From contig CBDUQN010000006.1 in the NCBI GenBank assembly GCA_965369375.1, forward strand, positions 11,048 to 75,047: 64,000 nt of DNA, read 5' to 3'. A program made the translations under genes and the position numbers. Numbering within the stretch: position 1 is the stretch's first letter; the number at the start of each line of letters is the position of its first letter. This DNA comes from CBDUQN01 sp965369375. Its GTDB lineage: Bacteria > Krumholzibacteriota > Krumholzibacteriia > Krumholzibacteriales > Krumholzibacteriaceae. Positions 51,893 through 61,300 of this stretch are shown one piece after another. The notes below the pieces were generated by a model. That model made no database searches, was not told the origin of the DNA, and saw only the letters and a list, made by a program, of their open reading frames with translations.

Positions 51893-53752
51893 ATGCCGCA
51901 TATTATTAATCTACAAGACGTTAAAGACAAACTGAGCGGTTCTATCAGCTGCTGTATAATCGCGAAAGACGAGGAGGCGTTCATCGCCGGTGCGATTGCG
52001 AGTGTAAGAGAACTGGTCAGTGAAGTGATTGTGGTTGATACAGGTTCGAGCGATCGAACCGCCTGCGAGGCAAAACGCTGCGGAGCTCGGGTGTACACCT
52101 TTCCATGGGATAACGACTTTGCAGCAGCTCGTAACTATGCTATCGGCAAGGCGTCGAAAGAGTGGATTCTCGTCCTCGATGCGGACGAGGCCATTGCCGG
52201 TGAGGATCATGATCGCATTCGGAATCTGGTCGTCGATCATCCCGATTGCGCTTTCGCCTTTGTTGTGCGCACATACTCCGACTCGTCCCGCGCTTTCGGA
52301 TGGAATGCAATCGAAAACGCAGGAAGCATGGAACGCGGCGCGCTCGGCTATGTAACCGACCGGCGCCTGCGTCTCTTCAGAAACGATCGCGAAACCCACT
52401 ACCGGGGAGCGGTGCATGAGTGCGCGGAGGCTTCGCTCGGTGCGCGCGGCGTGAGCATTGTCGATACAGACATTATCATTCATCATTACGGAAGATTGGA
52501 TGCTTCGGAGCGGATCTGGCGCAAATCTCTCGTGTGCGTGGAATGTGAGTGGACGGAACCGGCAACGAATACCGGCAGTGCCTGGTACATCTACGAGACG
52601 GCCGCGCAGCTGCTCCATCTCGGCGCTCTCGAAAAGGCGCAGCAGCACGCACTGAAGGGACTCGAAATCGAGCCGCGAAACTGGGAGCTTCTCAACGTCC
52701 TCGGCCTCGCGCATATGAAGAGGAAGCGGTATGGCGAAGCGGAACTGGCTTTACAGGCGGCAATCGAGCGGTCCGGCGGGAACGAGGAGCTCTACAACAA
52801 TCTCGGTGTCGTGTTTCTGGAAACCGGTAAATTCAGTGCGGCTCTGGATAGTTTTGAGCGGGGAATGGACCTCAGCGGGCTCAATGAGAAGCTCTTCAGA
52901 AATGCTGCCATCGCCTGTTTGGCAATGAATGATATCATTCAGGCTACGATATATATCACACGCTCGCTCGAGCTCGATCCATTCGTGCCCCATTCCCAGG
53001 CTATCTCCGCCGAGATTCATTATCGCAACGGCGACAATGCAGAGGCAGCGGAAGTTCTGGGAAGGATGAAGTTTCTCGGCGGCACGCAGCTCAAGGTGTA
53101 TTTCAAGGTGATGCATATCTATATCCTCATGAACATGCCGGAGGCGGCGGAGGAAGTCCTGCTCCGCGCGGCGAGCGATCATCCGGTGCAAGACGGTTTG
53201 ACGTATCTCTTCGGAAAACTCAATGAAATGAAGGGGGATGAGAAGAAGGCGGTCTCTGTGTACAAGCGGCTCCTCGCCCGCTTGCCGGAGCATGTTGACG
53301 CCCTCTGCAGTCTCGGCTGCATATATGAACGGCGCGGGGAGTTGGAGCGCGCGCTTACGAATTTTCTCAAGGCCCGCCGCCTTGCTCCGGGCAACCCGCA
53401 GGTCGCGGTCAACTGCGGCATCATCATGGGGAGATTGGGGATGAACGACGAGGCGGAGCGGGGTCTGCGGGATGTGATAGGGAAGAAGGATGATTACGGT
53501 GCCGCGCACAATGCCCTCGGATGGCACCTCGCCAATCAGAAACGCTACCTTGATGCGCTCCCTCATTTTCGCAGAGCCGTCGAGCTGGAACCGGAGAACG
53601 TCCAGTTTTACGTGAATCTCGGGCTCGCCTTCGAGAAGATGAACAGGTACGAAGAAGCCGTCGGGGTATACGAAAGAGCCGCTTTTCTCTCCGCGCATAG
53701 AGATCCGAAGACGCGAACCATCCTCGAGCAGATCGGCGAGCCGGTTTCCTAG
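51893..53752 (+). CDS. Family 2 glycosyltransferase with C-terminal TPR repeats
   Basis: 619 residues. The N-terminal GT2 domain has ISCCIIAKDEEAFIAGAIAS, VVDTGSSDRT (nucleotide-sugar binding) and the DAD-type motif in WILVLDADE. From about residue 230 onward come about ten TPR-like helix pairs (LLNVLGLAHMKRKRYGEAEL, ALCSLGCIYERRGELERAL, NAHNALGWHLANQKRYLD). This pairing is found in proteins that glycosylate surface structures or spore/peptide targets. The acceptor is unknown. ATG at 51893 after AAAGAG; a GTG ten codons upstream is possible. Confidence 0.88.
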   Translation: MPHIINLQDVKDKLSGSISCCIIAKDEEAFIAGAIASVRELVSEVIVVDTGSSDRTACEAKRCGARVYTFPWDNDFAAARNYAIGKASKEWILVLDADEAIAGEDHDRIRNLVVDHPDCAFAFVVRTYSDSSRAFGWNAIENAGSMERGALGYVTDRRLRLFRNDRETHYRGAVHECAEASLGARGVSIVDTDIIIHHYGRLDASERIWRKSLVCVECEWTEPATNTGSAWYIYETAAQLLHLGALEKAQQHALKGLEIEPRNWELLNVLGLAHMKRKRYGEAELALQAAIERSGGNEELYNNLGVVFLETGKFSAALDSFERGMDLSGLNEKLFRNAAIACLAMNDIIQATIYITRSLELDPFVPHSQAISAEIHYRNGDNAEAAEVLGRMKFLGGTQLKVYFKVMHIYILMNMPEAAEEVLLRAASDHPVQDGLTYLFGKLNEMKGDEKKAVSVYKRLLARLPEHVDALCSLGCIYERRGELERALTNFLKARRLAPGNPQVAVNCGIIMGRLGMNDEAERGLRDVIGKKDDYGAAHNALGWHLANQKRYLDALPHFRRAVELEPENVQFYVNLGLAFEKMNRYEEAVGVYERAAFLSAHRDPKTRTILEQIGEPVS

Positions 53753-53914
53753 CGGCAGCTCTGAGAGCCGGTCTCCCGGCGGGCGACCTCATCGCCTGTT
53801 GTCCTCTCGCAATTCCTCACTTGAAAAAGCCGGAAAAGGTGTGTGAGAATATACCGGTCTTGGAGCGGGCACGATCGGTGTCACGTGCCGCCGTCCTCTC
53901 GCAGGGGAAACTGT

Positions 53915-54745
53915 ATGAAAGCAAAAAAGATCGGATTGGCATTGAGCGGGGGGACCGCCCGGAGCGTCGCCCATATCGGTGTAATCAAGGCCCTGGAGGA
54001 CCATGATATCAAGATCGACTATCTGAGCGGGACGAGCGGCGGATCGCTCGTGGCGATTCTCCATGCGGCGGGCAGAACGGTTGCCGAGCTCACAGAGCTC
54101 GCCGAAGGGATGCGCTGGCGCAATCTCGCAGGCCTGACGCTTCCTAAGCTCGGACTGCTCTCGAGCGAGAAGATCAGCGATTTCATCACCGATGAGATCG
54201 GAGACATTTCTTTCGCCGATCTTGCGATACCGACGGCGGTCGTCGCCGCAGATCTCACCGCGGGCGAGAAATACGTTTTCCGCGACGGCAAGGTCGGCGT
54301 GGCGTGCCGGGCAAGCAGCAGTATCCCCCAGGTTTACAGCCCGGTCGAGATTGACGGCCGTATGATCGTCGACGGCGGATTGATCGAGTATCTGCCCATC
54401 GAGACGCTCTCCGGCTTCGGTGATATCTTTAAATTGGGCGTAAATCTCGGCAGGAGGATCAGCTATCCGAAAACGCCCCGTCATCTGTTGGAAGTAGTGA
54501 TGCAAGTGATGGGTTTCATAGCGCATCAGAATTCGCGTGATTCCGAGAGATCGGCCGATTTCGTGATTTATCCGAACGTCGAACGTTTCAGCCCCTTCGG
54601 ACTCAAGGAGGCATCGAGCATCATAGCCGAAGGATACAGGGCGACGGAGAGATCCATTCCAGCGCTGAAGAAGGCCATAAAGAGATTCCATTCGATCACG
54701 GGACGGCTGAAGAGAAGATGGGGAAGAGCCGGCGGGGCGAAATAG
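53915..54745 (+). CDS. Patatin-like phospholipase family protein
   Basis: 276 residues. The oxyanion segment LSGGTARSVAHIGVIKAL, the nucleophile Ser41 in GTSGGS and the catalytic Asp153 in DGG are all present; this is the Ser-Asp dyad of bacterial patatin (RssA-type) lipases. No signal peptide, so the target is probably inner-membrane lipid or cytoplasmic acyl esters. The ATG at 53915 begins at MKAKKIGLALSGG, with GCAGGGGAAA upstream; the open frame extends 24 codons further without homology. Confidence 0.9.
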   Translation: MKAKKIGLALSGGTARSVAHIGVIKALEDHDIKIDYLSGTSGGSLVAILHAAGRTVAELTELAEGMRWRNLAGLTLPKLGLLSSEKISDFITDEIGDISFADLAIPTAVVAADLTAGEKYVFRDGKVGVACRASSSIPQVYSPVEIDGRMIVDGGLIEYLPIETLSGFGDIFKLGVNLGRRISYPKTPRHLLEVVMQVMGFIAHQNSRDSERSADFVIYPNVERFSPFGLKEASSIIAEGYRATERSIPALKKAIKRFHSITGRLKRRWGRAGGAK

Positions 54746-54775
54746 AGCCGGTTCCCGTGAAGTGAGGTGAGGTTC

Positions 54776-55630
54776 ATGGGAAGAGTAAAAGTCTCGAAGT
54801 TACCTATAATCGCGCAGCTGACCGATTTCAGCTGGCATAACTGGTATCTCGGTGTCATGAAAGGAGTTATACTGGAAATAAATCCGGCTGCGCGCATAGT
54901 CGATCTCTGCCATGACATCTCGAGCCAGGACGTGCGCGAGGGAAGCTTCGTTCTCAGCAATAGCTTCAGGTACTTCCCGCCGGGAACGGTATTTCTCTGT
55001 GTCGTGGATCCCGGAGTCGGCACGAATCGCAAGAATCTGATCGTGGAGACGGATCGATACTATTTCGTCGCTCCCGATAACGGGATACTGAGCTCCGTCT
55101 TAGAGAGCGGGAACGTTCGGAGCGTGCACTATGTTCAGCCCGGTAAGTATACCCTGCCGCTCAAGGGATCGACTTTCTTCGGACGTGATGTCTTTGCCCC
55201 CGTTGCCGCTCATCTCTCCCTCGGTGTGGCTCCAGAGGAAATGGGCGAGGAAGCGAAATCGGTGCTTACGGTATCGCCGCTTCGCCCCTATGTCAACAAA
55301 CGGGGAATGATATCGGGCAGAGCGGTGTATGTCGACACGTTCGGCAACATTATCACGAATATCAACGGAGAATATCTGAGCAAGGCTTACGGGGGGACTG
55401 TTCCTTACGAAGATATCACTATCCGGCTCGCCGGCAAGACCATCAAGGGGATCAAGAAGTACTACGAGCAGTGCGAACAGGGAGAGCTCATGGCGCTCAT
55501 CGATAGCTGGGACTGTCTCGAGATTGCCGTGAACAGGGGAAATGCCTTCAAGTATCTCGGGATAGAGGAGAAGAAATCCCTCGAAATCTTTCTCGATTCC
55601 GAGAAATTTCCTATCTCCGGAAAGGATTGA
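54776..55630 (+). CDS. SAM hydroxide adenosyltransferase (DUF62) family protein
   Basis: 284 residues. It has the family hallmarks LTDFSWHNWYLGVMKGVILE, VVDPGVGT and FVAPDNGIL, followed by VDTFGNIITNI in the C-terminal domain. Characterised members split S-adenosylmethionine into adenosine and methionine using water or hydroxide; halogenases are distant relatives. The ATG at 54776 lies just behind GAGGTGAGG; a GTG three codons earlier is possible. Its stop overlaps the next gene (TGATG). Confidence 0.9.
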   Translation: MGRVKVSKLPIIAQLTDFSWHNWYLGVMKGVILEINPAARIVDLCHDISSQDVREGSFVLSNSFRYFPPGTVFLCVVDPGVGTNRKNLIVETDRYYFVAPDNGILSSVLESGNVRSVHYVQPGKYTLPLKGSTFFGRDVFAPVAAHLSLGVAPEEMGEEAKSVLTVSPLRPYVNKRGMISGRAVYVDTFGNIITNINGEYLSKAYGGTVPYEDITIRLAGKTIKGIKKYYEQCEQGELMALIDSWDCLEIAVNRGNAFKYLGIEEKKSLEIFLDSEKFPISGKD

Positions 55631-56391
55631 TGCCTATTCGCGTCACCATACTCGGTTCGGGAACGATTATCCCGTCGATCGAGAGACGGTCGACGGCTCT
55701 GCTCATTGAAGCGGGCGAACGTATCCTGTTGTTCGATTGCGGCCCGGCGATCCTCGATGCAATCGAAGAGACGGGGCTCTCGTACCGTGCAATCGATACC
55801 ATATTCCTTACCCATTTTCATGCGGATCATACGCTGGGCATCGGACACCTTCTCGCGGCGAGGAAAAACGATTGCGAGGGGACCGACGGGTCGGCTCTGA
55901 CATTATACGGTCCCTGCGGTCTCGTCTCGTTTATGGATAGATGGAACGAGCTCTACCATTCGCTCGTATCCGCAGAGGCGTGTCTCGAGCTCGTCGAGGT
56001 CAACAGCGGTGATGCGTATGCCGTCGGAGAGGCGCTCGTGAGAGCCGCTCCGGCCGATCATGGAGGCCACCCGGCCTTCGCCTACCGGATCGAATACGGA
56101 AACAGGACTATTGTATTAACCGGCGATTCAGCGTATACTCAGTCCATTGTAGCGTTGGCCGATGGAGCCGACCTGCTTGTCTCGGAGTGCTCATTTCCGG
56201 ACTCATCACCGAAGGCCGGACATATGACACCGCTCGATGCCGGACGGATGGCGAAAAAAGCCGGAGTGGGCCGTGTTGTGCTCGTTCACCTCTACCCGGC
56301 GTTTGAGGGAACCGATCCTACCATTGGTGTAAAGCGGCACTACAGCGGTCCCGTCGATGTCGCGTGGGACGGAATGGTGATCGAGCTGTAA
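55630..56391 (+). CDS. RNase Z/arylsulfatase-like metallo-beta-lactamase-fold hydrolase
   Basis: 253 residues. N-terminal VTILGSGTIIPSIERRSTAL resembles the RNase Z family, with the metal motif LTHFHADHTLGIGHLL, then DHGGHPAFAYRI, VLTGDSAYTQS and VLVHLYP. The exosite loop that binds tRNA in true RNase Z is not obvious, so a small-molecule hydrolase is equally likely. The ATG overlaps the stop of the preceding gene as TGATG. Confidence 0.85.
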   Translation: MPIRVTILGSGTIIPSIERRSTALLIEAGERILLFDCGPAILDAIEETGLSYRAIDTIFLTHFHADHTLGIGHLLAARKNDCEGTDGSALTLYGPCGLVSFMDRWNELYHSLVSAEACLELVEVNSGDAYAVGEALVRAAPADHGGHPAFAYRIEYGNRTIVLTGDSAYTQSIVALADGADLLVSECSFPDSSPKAGHMTPLDAGRMAKKAGVGRVVLVHLYPAFEGTDPTIGVKRHYSGPVDVAWDGMVIEL

Positions 56392-56443
56392 ATAGAAGGA
56401 GCTATCGAACGTTTGCTGCTTATCATTAGGGGAGGGACCATCC

Positions 56444-57547
56444 ATGAAGGTTACGCTGAGCGTCATCAAGGCCGACATCGGTTCGATCGGCGGGCATATC
56501 AAGCCCGGAGAGCGATTGAAATCGAGAGTTCGCGATTTTATCGAGGACAAGGGCACGAAACTGATTCACGATTATTTCCTGAGCTCGACGGGGGATGATA
56601 TAGCGATTCTGATGAGTCACAGCAGGGGGGAGGGCGACACCGATATTCACAAGCTCGCGTGGGATGCGTTTCAGGCGGGCACCGAGCTCGCCAAGGAGAT
56701 GGGTCTCTATGGAGCAGGACAGGATTTGCTCAAAGACGCGTTCAGCGGAAATGTGCGCGGCTTGGGACCTGCGGTCGCCGAAATGGAATTCGAGGAGCGT
56801 CCCAACGAACCGTTTCTCTTCTTTGCCGCGGACAAGACCGATCCCGGCGCCTACAATCTGCCCGTCTATCTCGGATTCTGCGATCCGATGTACAACAGCG
56901 GATTGATGCTCAGCCCCAAGATGGAAAAGGGATACCGGTTCAATATCATGGACGTCTCATACATCGAAGGGGACAGAGTCGTGTCGCTCAATTCACCGGA
57001 AGAAATCTATGATATAGCCGCACTGCTCAGGGACAATCAGCGCTTCGTCGTCGAAAAGGTCTATTCACGCACCTCGGGCGAGATAGCCGCGGCGATCAGT
57101 ACGACGAGGCTGCATAATATTGCCGGCAAGTACACCGGCAAGGACGACCCGGTCATGCTCATGCGCGTTCAGGGTGAGTTCCCCGCCGCGGGTGAGGCGA
57201 TCTCTCCGTTCGTCAAGGGGCATTTCGTCGCGGGATTCATGCGGGGCAGCCATCACGGGCCGCTCATGCCGGTCAAGCAAAACTCGATGATCTCATACTT
57301 CGACGGACCGCCCATCGTTAGCTGCGCCGCTTTCTGTGTTCATGAGGGAAAACTGACCGAAGCGGCCGATACTTTCGATCACCCGTTCTGGGATCACGTG
57401 CGTGATAATGTTTCACGCAAGGCGATCGATATCAGGGATCAGGGCTTCAGCGGCCCGGCGATGCTCGGCTATGACGAGCTCGAATACGGCGGCATTGTCA
57501 AGAAGATGAAGAAGATAGACAAGAAGTTCAAGGTGCGCAAGAAGTAG
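56444..57547 (+). CDS. Class V (archaeal-type) fructose-1,6-bisphosphatase / aldolase-phosphatase
   Basis: 367 residues, matching the archaeal bifunctional FBP aldolase/phosphatase in length and motifs: KVTLSVIKADIGSIGGH at the start (acidic metal ligands follow, as in HSRGEGDTDIH), DPMYNSGLMLSPKM, and the segment YTGKDDPVML with Tyr230, Lys233 and Asp234. In archaea the lysine and tyrosine of this segment serve the aldolase half. It makes fructose 6-phosphate for gluconeogenesis. ATG at 56444 after AGGGGAGGG. Confidence 0.94.
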   Translation: MKVTLSVIKADIGSIGGHIKPGERLKSRVRDFIEDKGTKLIHDYFLSSTGDDIAILMSHSRGEGDTDIHKLAWDAFQAGTELAKEMGLYGAGQDLLKDAFSGNVRGLGPAVAEMEFEERPNEPFLFFAADKTDPGAYNLPVYLGFCDPMYNSGLMLSPKMEKGYRFNIMDVSYIEGDRVVSLNSPEEIYDIAALLRDNQRFVVEKVYSRTSGEIAAAISTTRLHNIAGKYTGKDDPVMLMRVQGEFPAAGEAISPFVKGHFVAGFMRGSHHGPLMPVKQNSMISYFDGPPIVSCAAFCVHEGKLTEAADTFDHPFWDHVRDNVSRKAIDIRDQGFSGPAMLGYDELEYGGIVKKMKKIDKKFKVRKK

Positions 57548-57552
57548 TACTA

Positions 57553-58437
57553 ATGGTTGATTCGGGATTACCGGTAACGATGACATCGATATTCGGGATA
57601 CGTTTGAGTGCAAAGAGATATTCTCTAGCCGCAGTCTCGGCGGTGAAGATTTCAGTTCTATTGGCTGTGCTCGGCGCTGTGGTGCTTGGTTTCTCGTCAG
57701 GCGCTGAGGCGTACCGCCTGAAGGAGTCGTGGCAGCGGATCGTCGAGGTGGAGGAAGATGCGACCCTCGTCATCGAGAACAGGAACGGTCATGTGCGCGT
57801 ATCCACCTGGGATGAAAGCCGGATCGAAATCACCGCGAAAATCAGGATCAAGGCGACGAGCAAGTATGTGGCCCGCAGGATGTTCGATGCCATCGTCTTT
57901 GAGATTCTTGAAGAATCCCACCGTGTCGAGGTGCGGGCTCTTCTTCCGAGGGTGTACCAGGGTGCATTCCCCGGCGTCGGCGCCGGAGATTTCAACGCGA
58001 TCACCATTCGATATGATGTCAAGGTTCCCCGGCGGGCAAATCTCGATTGTGACGTTGTAAATGGAGATATCGAAGTGAAGGGATTGGCGGGTTCGTTTGC
58101 GCTCAGAACATCGAGCGGATCCATTACCCTCGAGACTGTTCGCGGTAGCGGAAAGGCGCATACGGGTAATGGAGAGATGCGCTGCATTGTGAAGGATTTT
58201 CCCGACGACGGGGCGCTTGCCCTTTCCGCCGTGAACGGCGGCATCTATCTCAAGCTGCCGGGGGATGTAGGCGCCGAGTTCGATATAAAGACGAGAAACG
58301 GCCGGGTACGCGTCGGCGGGGAGCTGCGCGACGTAATCGATCGTTCCCGTTCCAGTGCGAGCGGTGTTGCGGGCAGCGGCACGGGAAGCATTCACGTTCG
58401 CGCTACAAACGGCGATATTTCGATAAAAACATTTTGA
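57553..58437 (+). CDS. DUF4097-type exported beta-rich protein
   Basis: 294 residues. A membrane/signal segment (about 27-52, ending SGAEA) is followed by short repeating beta-strand units (VIENRNGHVRVSTWDES, NLDCDVVNGDIEVKGLAGSF, IYLKLPGDVGAEFDIKTRNG) of the DUF4097 / head-GIN-like family, thought to build a single-stranded beta-helix. Function unknown; family members often lie next to ECF sigma factors and anti-sigma proteins, as here. The start is not certain: ATG at 57553 or 57580. Confidence 0.8.
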   Translation: MVDSGLPVTMTSIFGIRLSAKRYSLAAVSAVKISVLLAVLGAVVLGFSSGAEAYRLKESWQRIVEVEEDATLVIENRNGHVRVSTWDESRIEITAKIRIKATSKYVARRMFDAIVFEILEESHRVEVRALLPRVYQGAFPGVGAGDFNAITIRYDVKVPRRANLDCDVVNGDIEVKGLAGSFALRTSSGSITLETVRGSGKAHTGNGEMRCIVKDFPDDGALALSAVNGGIYLKLPGDVGAEFDIKTRNGRVRVGGELRDVIDRSRSSASGVAGSGTGSIHVRATNGDISIKTF

Positions 58438-58536
58438 TTGCCGATAACTTTTTTGCAATGGCTCCGTATTACTATATACCTATTTGTGTTCGGAAGTTTT
58501 TGTGTAACTTGATGACATAATAAAGGGAGGTAGATA

Positions 58537-58863
58537 ATGGCGGAAGAGCCGAAACAGTCGACTTCAGTGCCGCAGGGAATCGCGGGTCTCCTGACCTATT
58601 TCATTCCGTTCTTCGGAGGAATGCTTTTCCTCATCCTGGAAAAGGAAAACCGTCTGGTGAGATTCCATGCCGTGCAGTCTATATTGCTCTGGATCTTCTT
58701 CGTCGTTGTTGCCGGGCTTTTTTTCTGGGTTCCGATCCTTCCCTACATCTTCGTCCTGGTTGTGTGGATTTTTATCATGTACCAGGCGCTCATGGAGCGG
58801 ATGTACGAGCTTCCCGTGATCGGGAAGGTATCGCGCCGCCAGGTGTTCGGCAGCGAAGAGTAG
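58537..58863 (+). CDS. DUF4870 family small membrane protein
   Basis: 108 residues with three hydrophobic segments. The sequence AGLLTYFIPFFGGMLFLILE then VRFHAVQSILLW is the DUF4870 (Tic20-like) pattern. Function unknown. ATG at 58537 after GGGAGG. Confidence 0.9.
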   Translation: MAEEPKQSTSVPQGIAGLLTYFIPFFGGMLFLILEKENRLVRFHAVQSILLWIFFVVVAGLFFWVPILPYIFVLVVWIFIMYQALMERMYELPVIGKVSRRQVFGSEE

Positions 58864-58966
58864 TGCCAATCCGGCAGATTACATAATTCGATCAACGGAG
58901 AATGACACCGTAAGGGTGTATTTTTGTATCGAATAAAAGTTCAATCCAACCTGTATAGTGGTAAAG

Positions 58967-59551
58967 ATGCCCGAGGACGTTGCAGAGATTCCGAAGGAGA
59001 CGCTGATCGCCTGGAAGGGAGGCAGCGTCAGGGCATTCGAGGAGATTGTCACATCGACAATGCGGCGCGCCTACGCGGTTGCGCTCGGGATAGTCGGGAA
59101 CAGCGAGGATGCGAGGGATTTGTCTCAGGAATCGTATATGGCCGCCCACAATGCGAGAGCGAGCTTCGATACAGATAGGCCGTTCTTTCCCTGGTTCTAC
59201 CGGATTCTCAAGAACCGGTGTCTCAATTTCATCGAGAAGCGTTCGAGGCGCGGGGAGATCTCACTCGACGTGCTCGTCGAGAGAAGGGATCGCGGCTCTG
59301 CTCCCGATGATGTCGTTATCAGGAAGGAGCGGATAGAGGCGTTGTGGAAAGCCCTGTTTGCCCTTTCTCCCGAGCATCGTGAAATAGTAATGCTGCGGTC
59401 TTTTCAGGAGCTTTCCTACAAGGAGATATCGAACATTCTCGGCATATCGGAAGGGACGGTTATGTCCCGGCTTTTCTATGCGCGCAAGGCGCTCTGTGAA
59501 GCGCTGGAGAAAAGCGGCGAGAAGCTCGGCACGGAAGGGGTAGGAGCATAA
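58967..59551 (+). CDS. ECF-type RNA polymerase sigma factor, first module
   Basis: 194 residues. Region 2 is seen in EDARDLSQESYMAAHNARAS and PFFPWFYRILKNRCLNFIEK; region 4 in LFALSPEHREIVMLRSFQEL and SYKEISNILGISEGTVMSRL, the helix-turn-helix that reads the -35 element. The ATG at 58967 is nearer the homologous start and follows GGTAAAG; GTG at 58958 is possible. The stop overlaps the start of its anti-sigma gene by one base (TAATG). Confidence 0.95.
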   Translation: MPEDVAEIPKETLIAWKGGSVRAFEEIVTSTMRRAYAVALGIVGNSEDARDLSQESYMAAHNARASFDTDRPFFPWFYRILKNRCLNFIEKRSRRGEISLDVLVERRDRGSAPDDVVIRKERIEALWKALFALSPEHREIVMLRSFQELSYKEISNILGISEGTVMSRLFYARKALCEALEKSGEKLGTEGVGA

Positions 59552-59985
59552 TGGCGTGCTTGCGGATCGAGAGCGACGGAATGCGCTACCTCGATGGGGA
59601 AATGCGAGACGATGAGCGGGTGGAATTCGAGAAGCATCTCGAGGAATGCGACTCGTGCCGTGGGAACATGGAGCGCTTCCGGGAACTCCAGTCGCTCACG
59701 AGGAGGGTTAAAATGAAAGATCCCATTGATGCGTTCTGGGAAAGCTACTGGAGGAGCATCTACCGCCGTCTCGAGCGGAGTGTCGGCTGGATTTTCATAA
59801 TTGCAGGGGGACTCATGCTCGTCGTGTACGGGCTCTATCAGGTGATTCCGACATTCAGACAGATTACCTTCGAAAAGGTAGCGATTGTCGTCTTTGTGCT
59901 CGGGGCGGTGATGCTGCTCGTATCGGTCATCAGGGAGCGGATTCATCAGCACAAGGTGGATCGTTACAAGGATATCCAGCGGTAG
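59551..59985 (+). CDS. Anti-sigma factor with zinc-finger (zf-HC2) domain, first module
   Basis: 144 residues. An N-terminal HLEECDSC zinc-binding motif (HxxxCxxC) of the anti-sigma ZAS domain, then two membrane helices (about 74-95 and 110-128). It probably holds the sigma factor encoded just upstream at the inner membrane until a signal frees it. Translationally coupled by a one-base overlap. Confidence 0.9.
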   Translation: MACLRIESDGMRYLDGEMRDDERVEFEKHLEECDSCRGNMERFRELQSLTRRVKMKDPIDAFWESYWRSIYRRLERSVGWIFIIAGGLMLVVYGLYQVIPTFRQITFEKVAIVVFVLGAVMLLVSVIRERIHQHKVDRYKDIQR

Positions 59986-60020
59986 CTGCTAAATGGCGAA
60001 AGCGGAAAGGTGGTACCATC

Positions 60021-60341
60021 ATGCTGATCGTCACAACGGATGAGATTCCGGGAAAGAGAGTCGTCAAAGTCATAGGCTTGGTAAGGGGCAACACGATACG
60101 CGCCCGCCACATCGGACGGGATATAATAGCTTCGCTTCGGAACATTGCGGGTGGTGAAATTGTAGAATACACTAAGATGATAGCAGAATCCCGCGAGCAG
60201 GCGATCGATCGGATGATCGACGAAGCGAAGGAAAAAGGCGCGAATGCCATTTTAACTCTTCGATTTACAACCGCTTCGATGATGGAAAACGCGGCGGAGC
60301 TGCTCGCATTCGGGACGGCGGTCGTCGTAGAGGACGCTTGA
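60021..60341 (+). CDS. YbjQ family (UPF0145) heavy-metal-binding-domain-like protein
   Basis: 106 residues, the normal length. VTTDEIPGKRVVKVIGLVRGNT at the start and EAKEKGANAILTLRFTTASM are the family core. Structure of relatives forms a pentamer or decamer with a beta-rich core; function not established. ATG at 60021. Confidence 0.92.
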   Translation: MLIVTTDEIPGKRVVKVIGLVRGNTIRARHIGRDIIASLRNIAGGEIVEYTKMIAESREQAIDRMIDEAKEKGANAILTLRFTTASMMENAAELLAFGTAVVVEDA

Positions 60342-60449
60342 TAGGATCTGCCAAGCTCCCTCATTTAAAAAATAATTGCCGGGGAGGATGCGTGATCGGA
60401 TCCGCGAAGCTCCCCGGTTTTGATTATGCTTTCACCAAGGAGGTCACGA

Positions 60450-61295
60450 TTGAAACTCGGGGCTTTTGATCTTCGTGCAATCGAGACGGGTCGTTTTCGT
60501 CTCGACGGCGGGGCGATGTTCGGCGTGGTACCGAAGGTTCTCTGGAGCCGCACCGATCCCGCAGATGAACTGAACCGTATCTCCATGGCCATGAGGACGC
60601 TCTACATAGAGGGGAACGGACACCGGGTGATCGTAGACAGCGGCTCGGGAACGAAGCTCAATAAAAAGATGGTAGACATATATGCCATCGATACCGGCGG
60701 GCTGCGTGCCGCCCTGACGCAGGAAGGTATCGATCCCGCATCGATAACGGATGCGATAGTCACGCACCTTCACTTCGATCATACCGGGGGATTCACGTAC
60801 CGCCGCGATGATGGAAGCATTGATCTCGCGCTTCCCGAGGCCGCGCATTACCTCCAGCGCAAACAGTGGGAAGCGGCGCTGAGTCCGAACGCGAAAGACA
60901 GAGCGAGTTTTTTCACCGAGAACTTCATTCCGATTGAGGAGGCGGGCAGACTCCGCCTGCTCGACGGCGAGGAAGAGATCATACCGGGCATTGCCGTTAT
61001 TCCCGTGGAAGGTCATACACCGGGTCAGCAGCTCGTTCTCCTCGAGACCGAAGACGGAAATCTTCTCTACTGCGGTGACCTCATTCCCCTCGCCTCCCAT
61101 ATCAACCTGCCCTATATCATGGCTTACGATCATCAACCGCTCGTTACGCTCGAGGAAAAAGCAAGGATCCTCGGGCGCGCGGCGGATGAGGGATGGATTC
61201 TCTTCTTCGAGCACGATCCGGAGATTCCCGCCTGCACGGTACGAAGGAAAGACGCCGAGAAATTCGAGATTGCCGAAAAAGTCGAGGTAGGATAA
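60450..61295 (+). CDS. AHL-lactonase-like metallo-beta-lactamase-fold hydrolase
   Basis: 281 residues. The metal motif THLHFDHTGGF and VEGHTPGQQLVLL, then YCGDLIPLASHINLPYIMAY and a final FEHDP place it with the MBL-fold quinoprotein/lactonase-like enzymes. No signal peptide. Start set at TTG 60450 because AAGGAGG lies six bases upstream; the frame is open ten codons further. The stop is five bases before the second sigma gene, so they are probably one transcript. Confidence 0.88.
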   Translation: MKLGAFDLRAIETGRFRLDGGAMFGVVPKVLWSRTDPADELNRISMAMRTLYIEGNGHRVIVDSGSGTKLNKKMVDIYAIDTGGLRAALTQEGIDPASITDAIVTHLHFDHTGGFTYRRDDGSIDLALPEAAHYLQRKQWEAALSPNAKDRASFFTENFIPIEEAGRLRLLDGEEEIIPGIAVIPVEGHTPGQQLVLLETEDGNLLYCGDLIPLASHINLPYIMAYDHQPLVTLEEKARILGRAADEGWILFFEHDPEIPACTVRRKDAEKFEIAEKVEVG

Positions 61296-61300
61296 GCGGT

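Noticed and set aside
51692..51901. 69-residue minus-strand open frame after the cassette
   Set aside because: It runs across the attC-like site and has no recognisable protein pattern.
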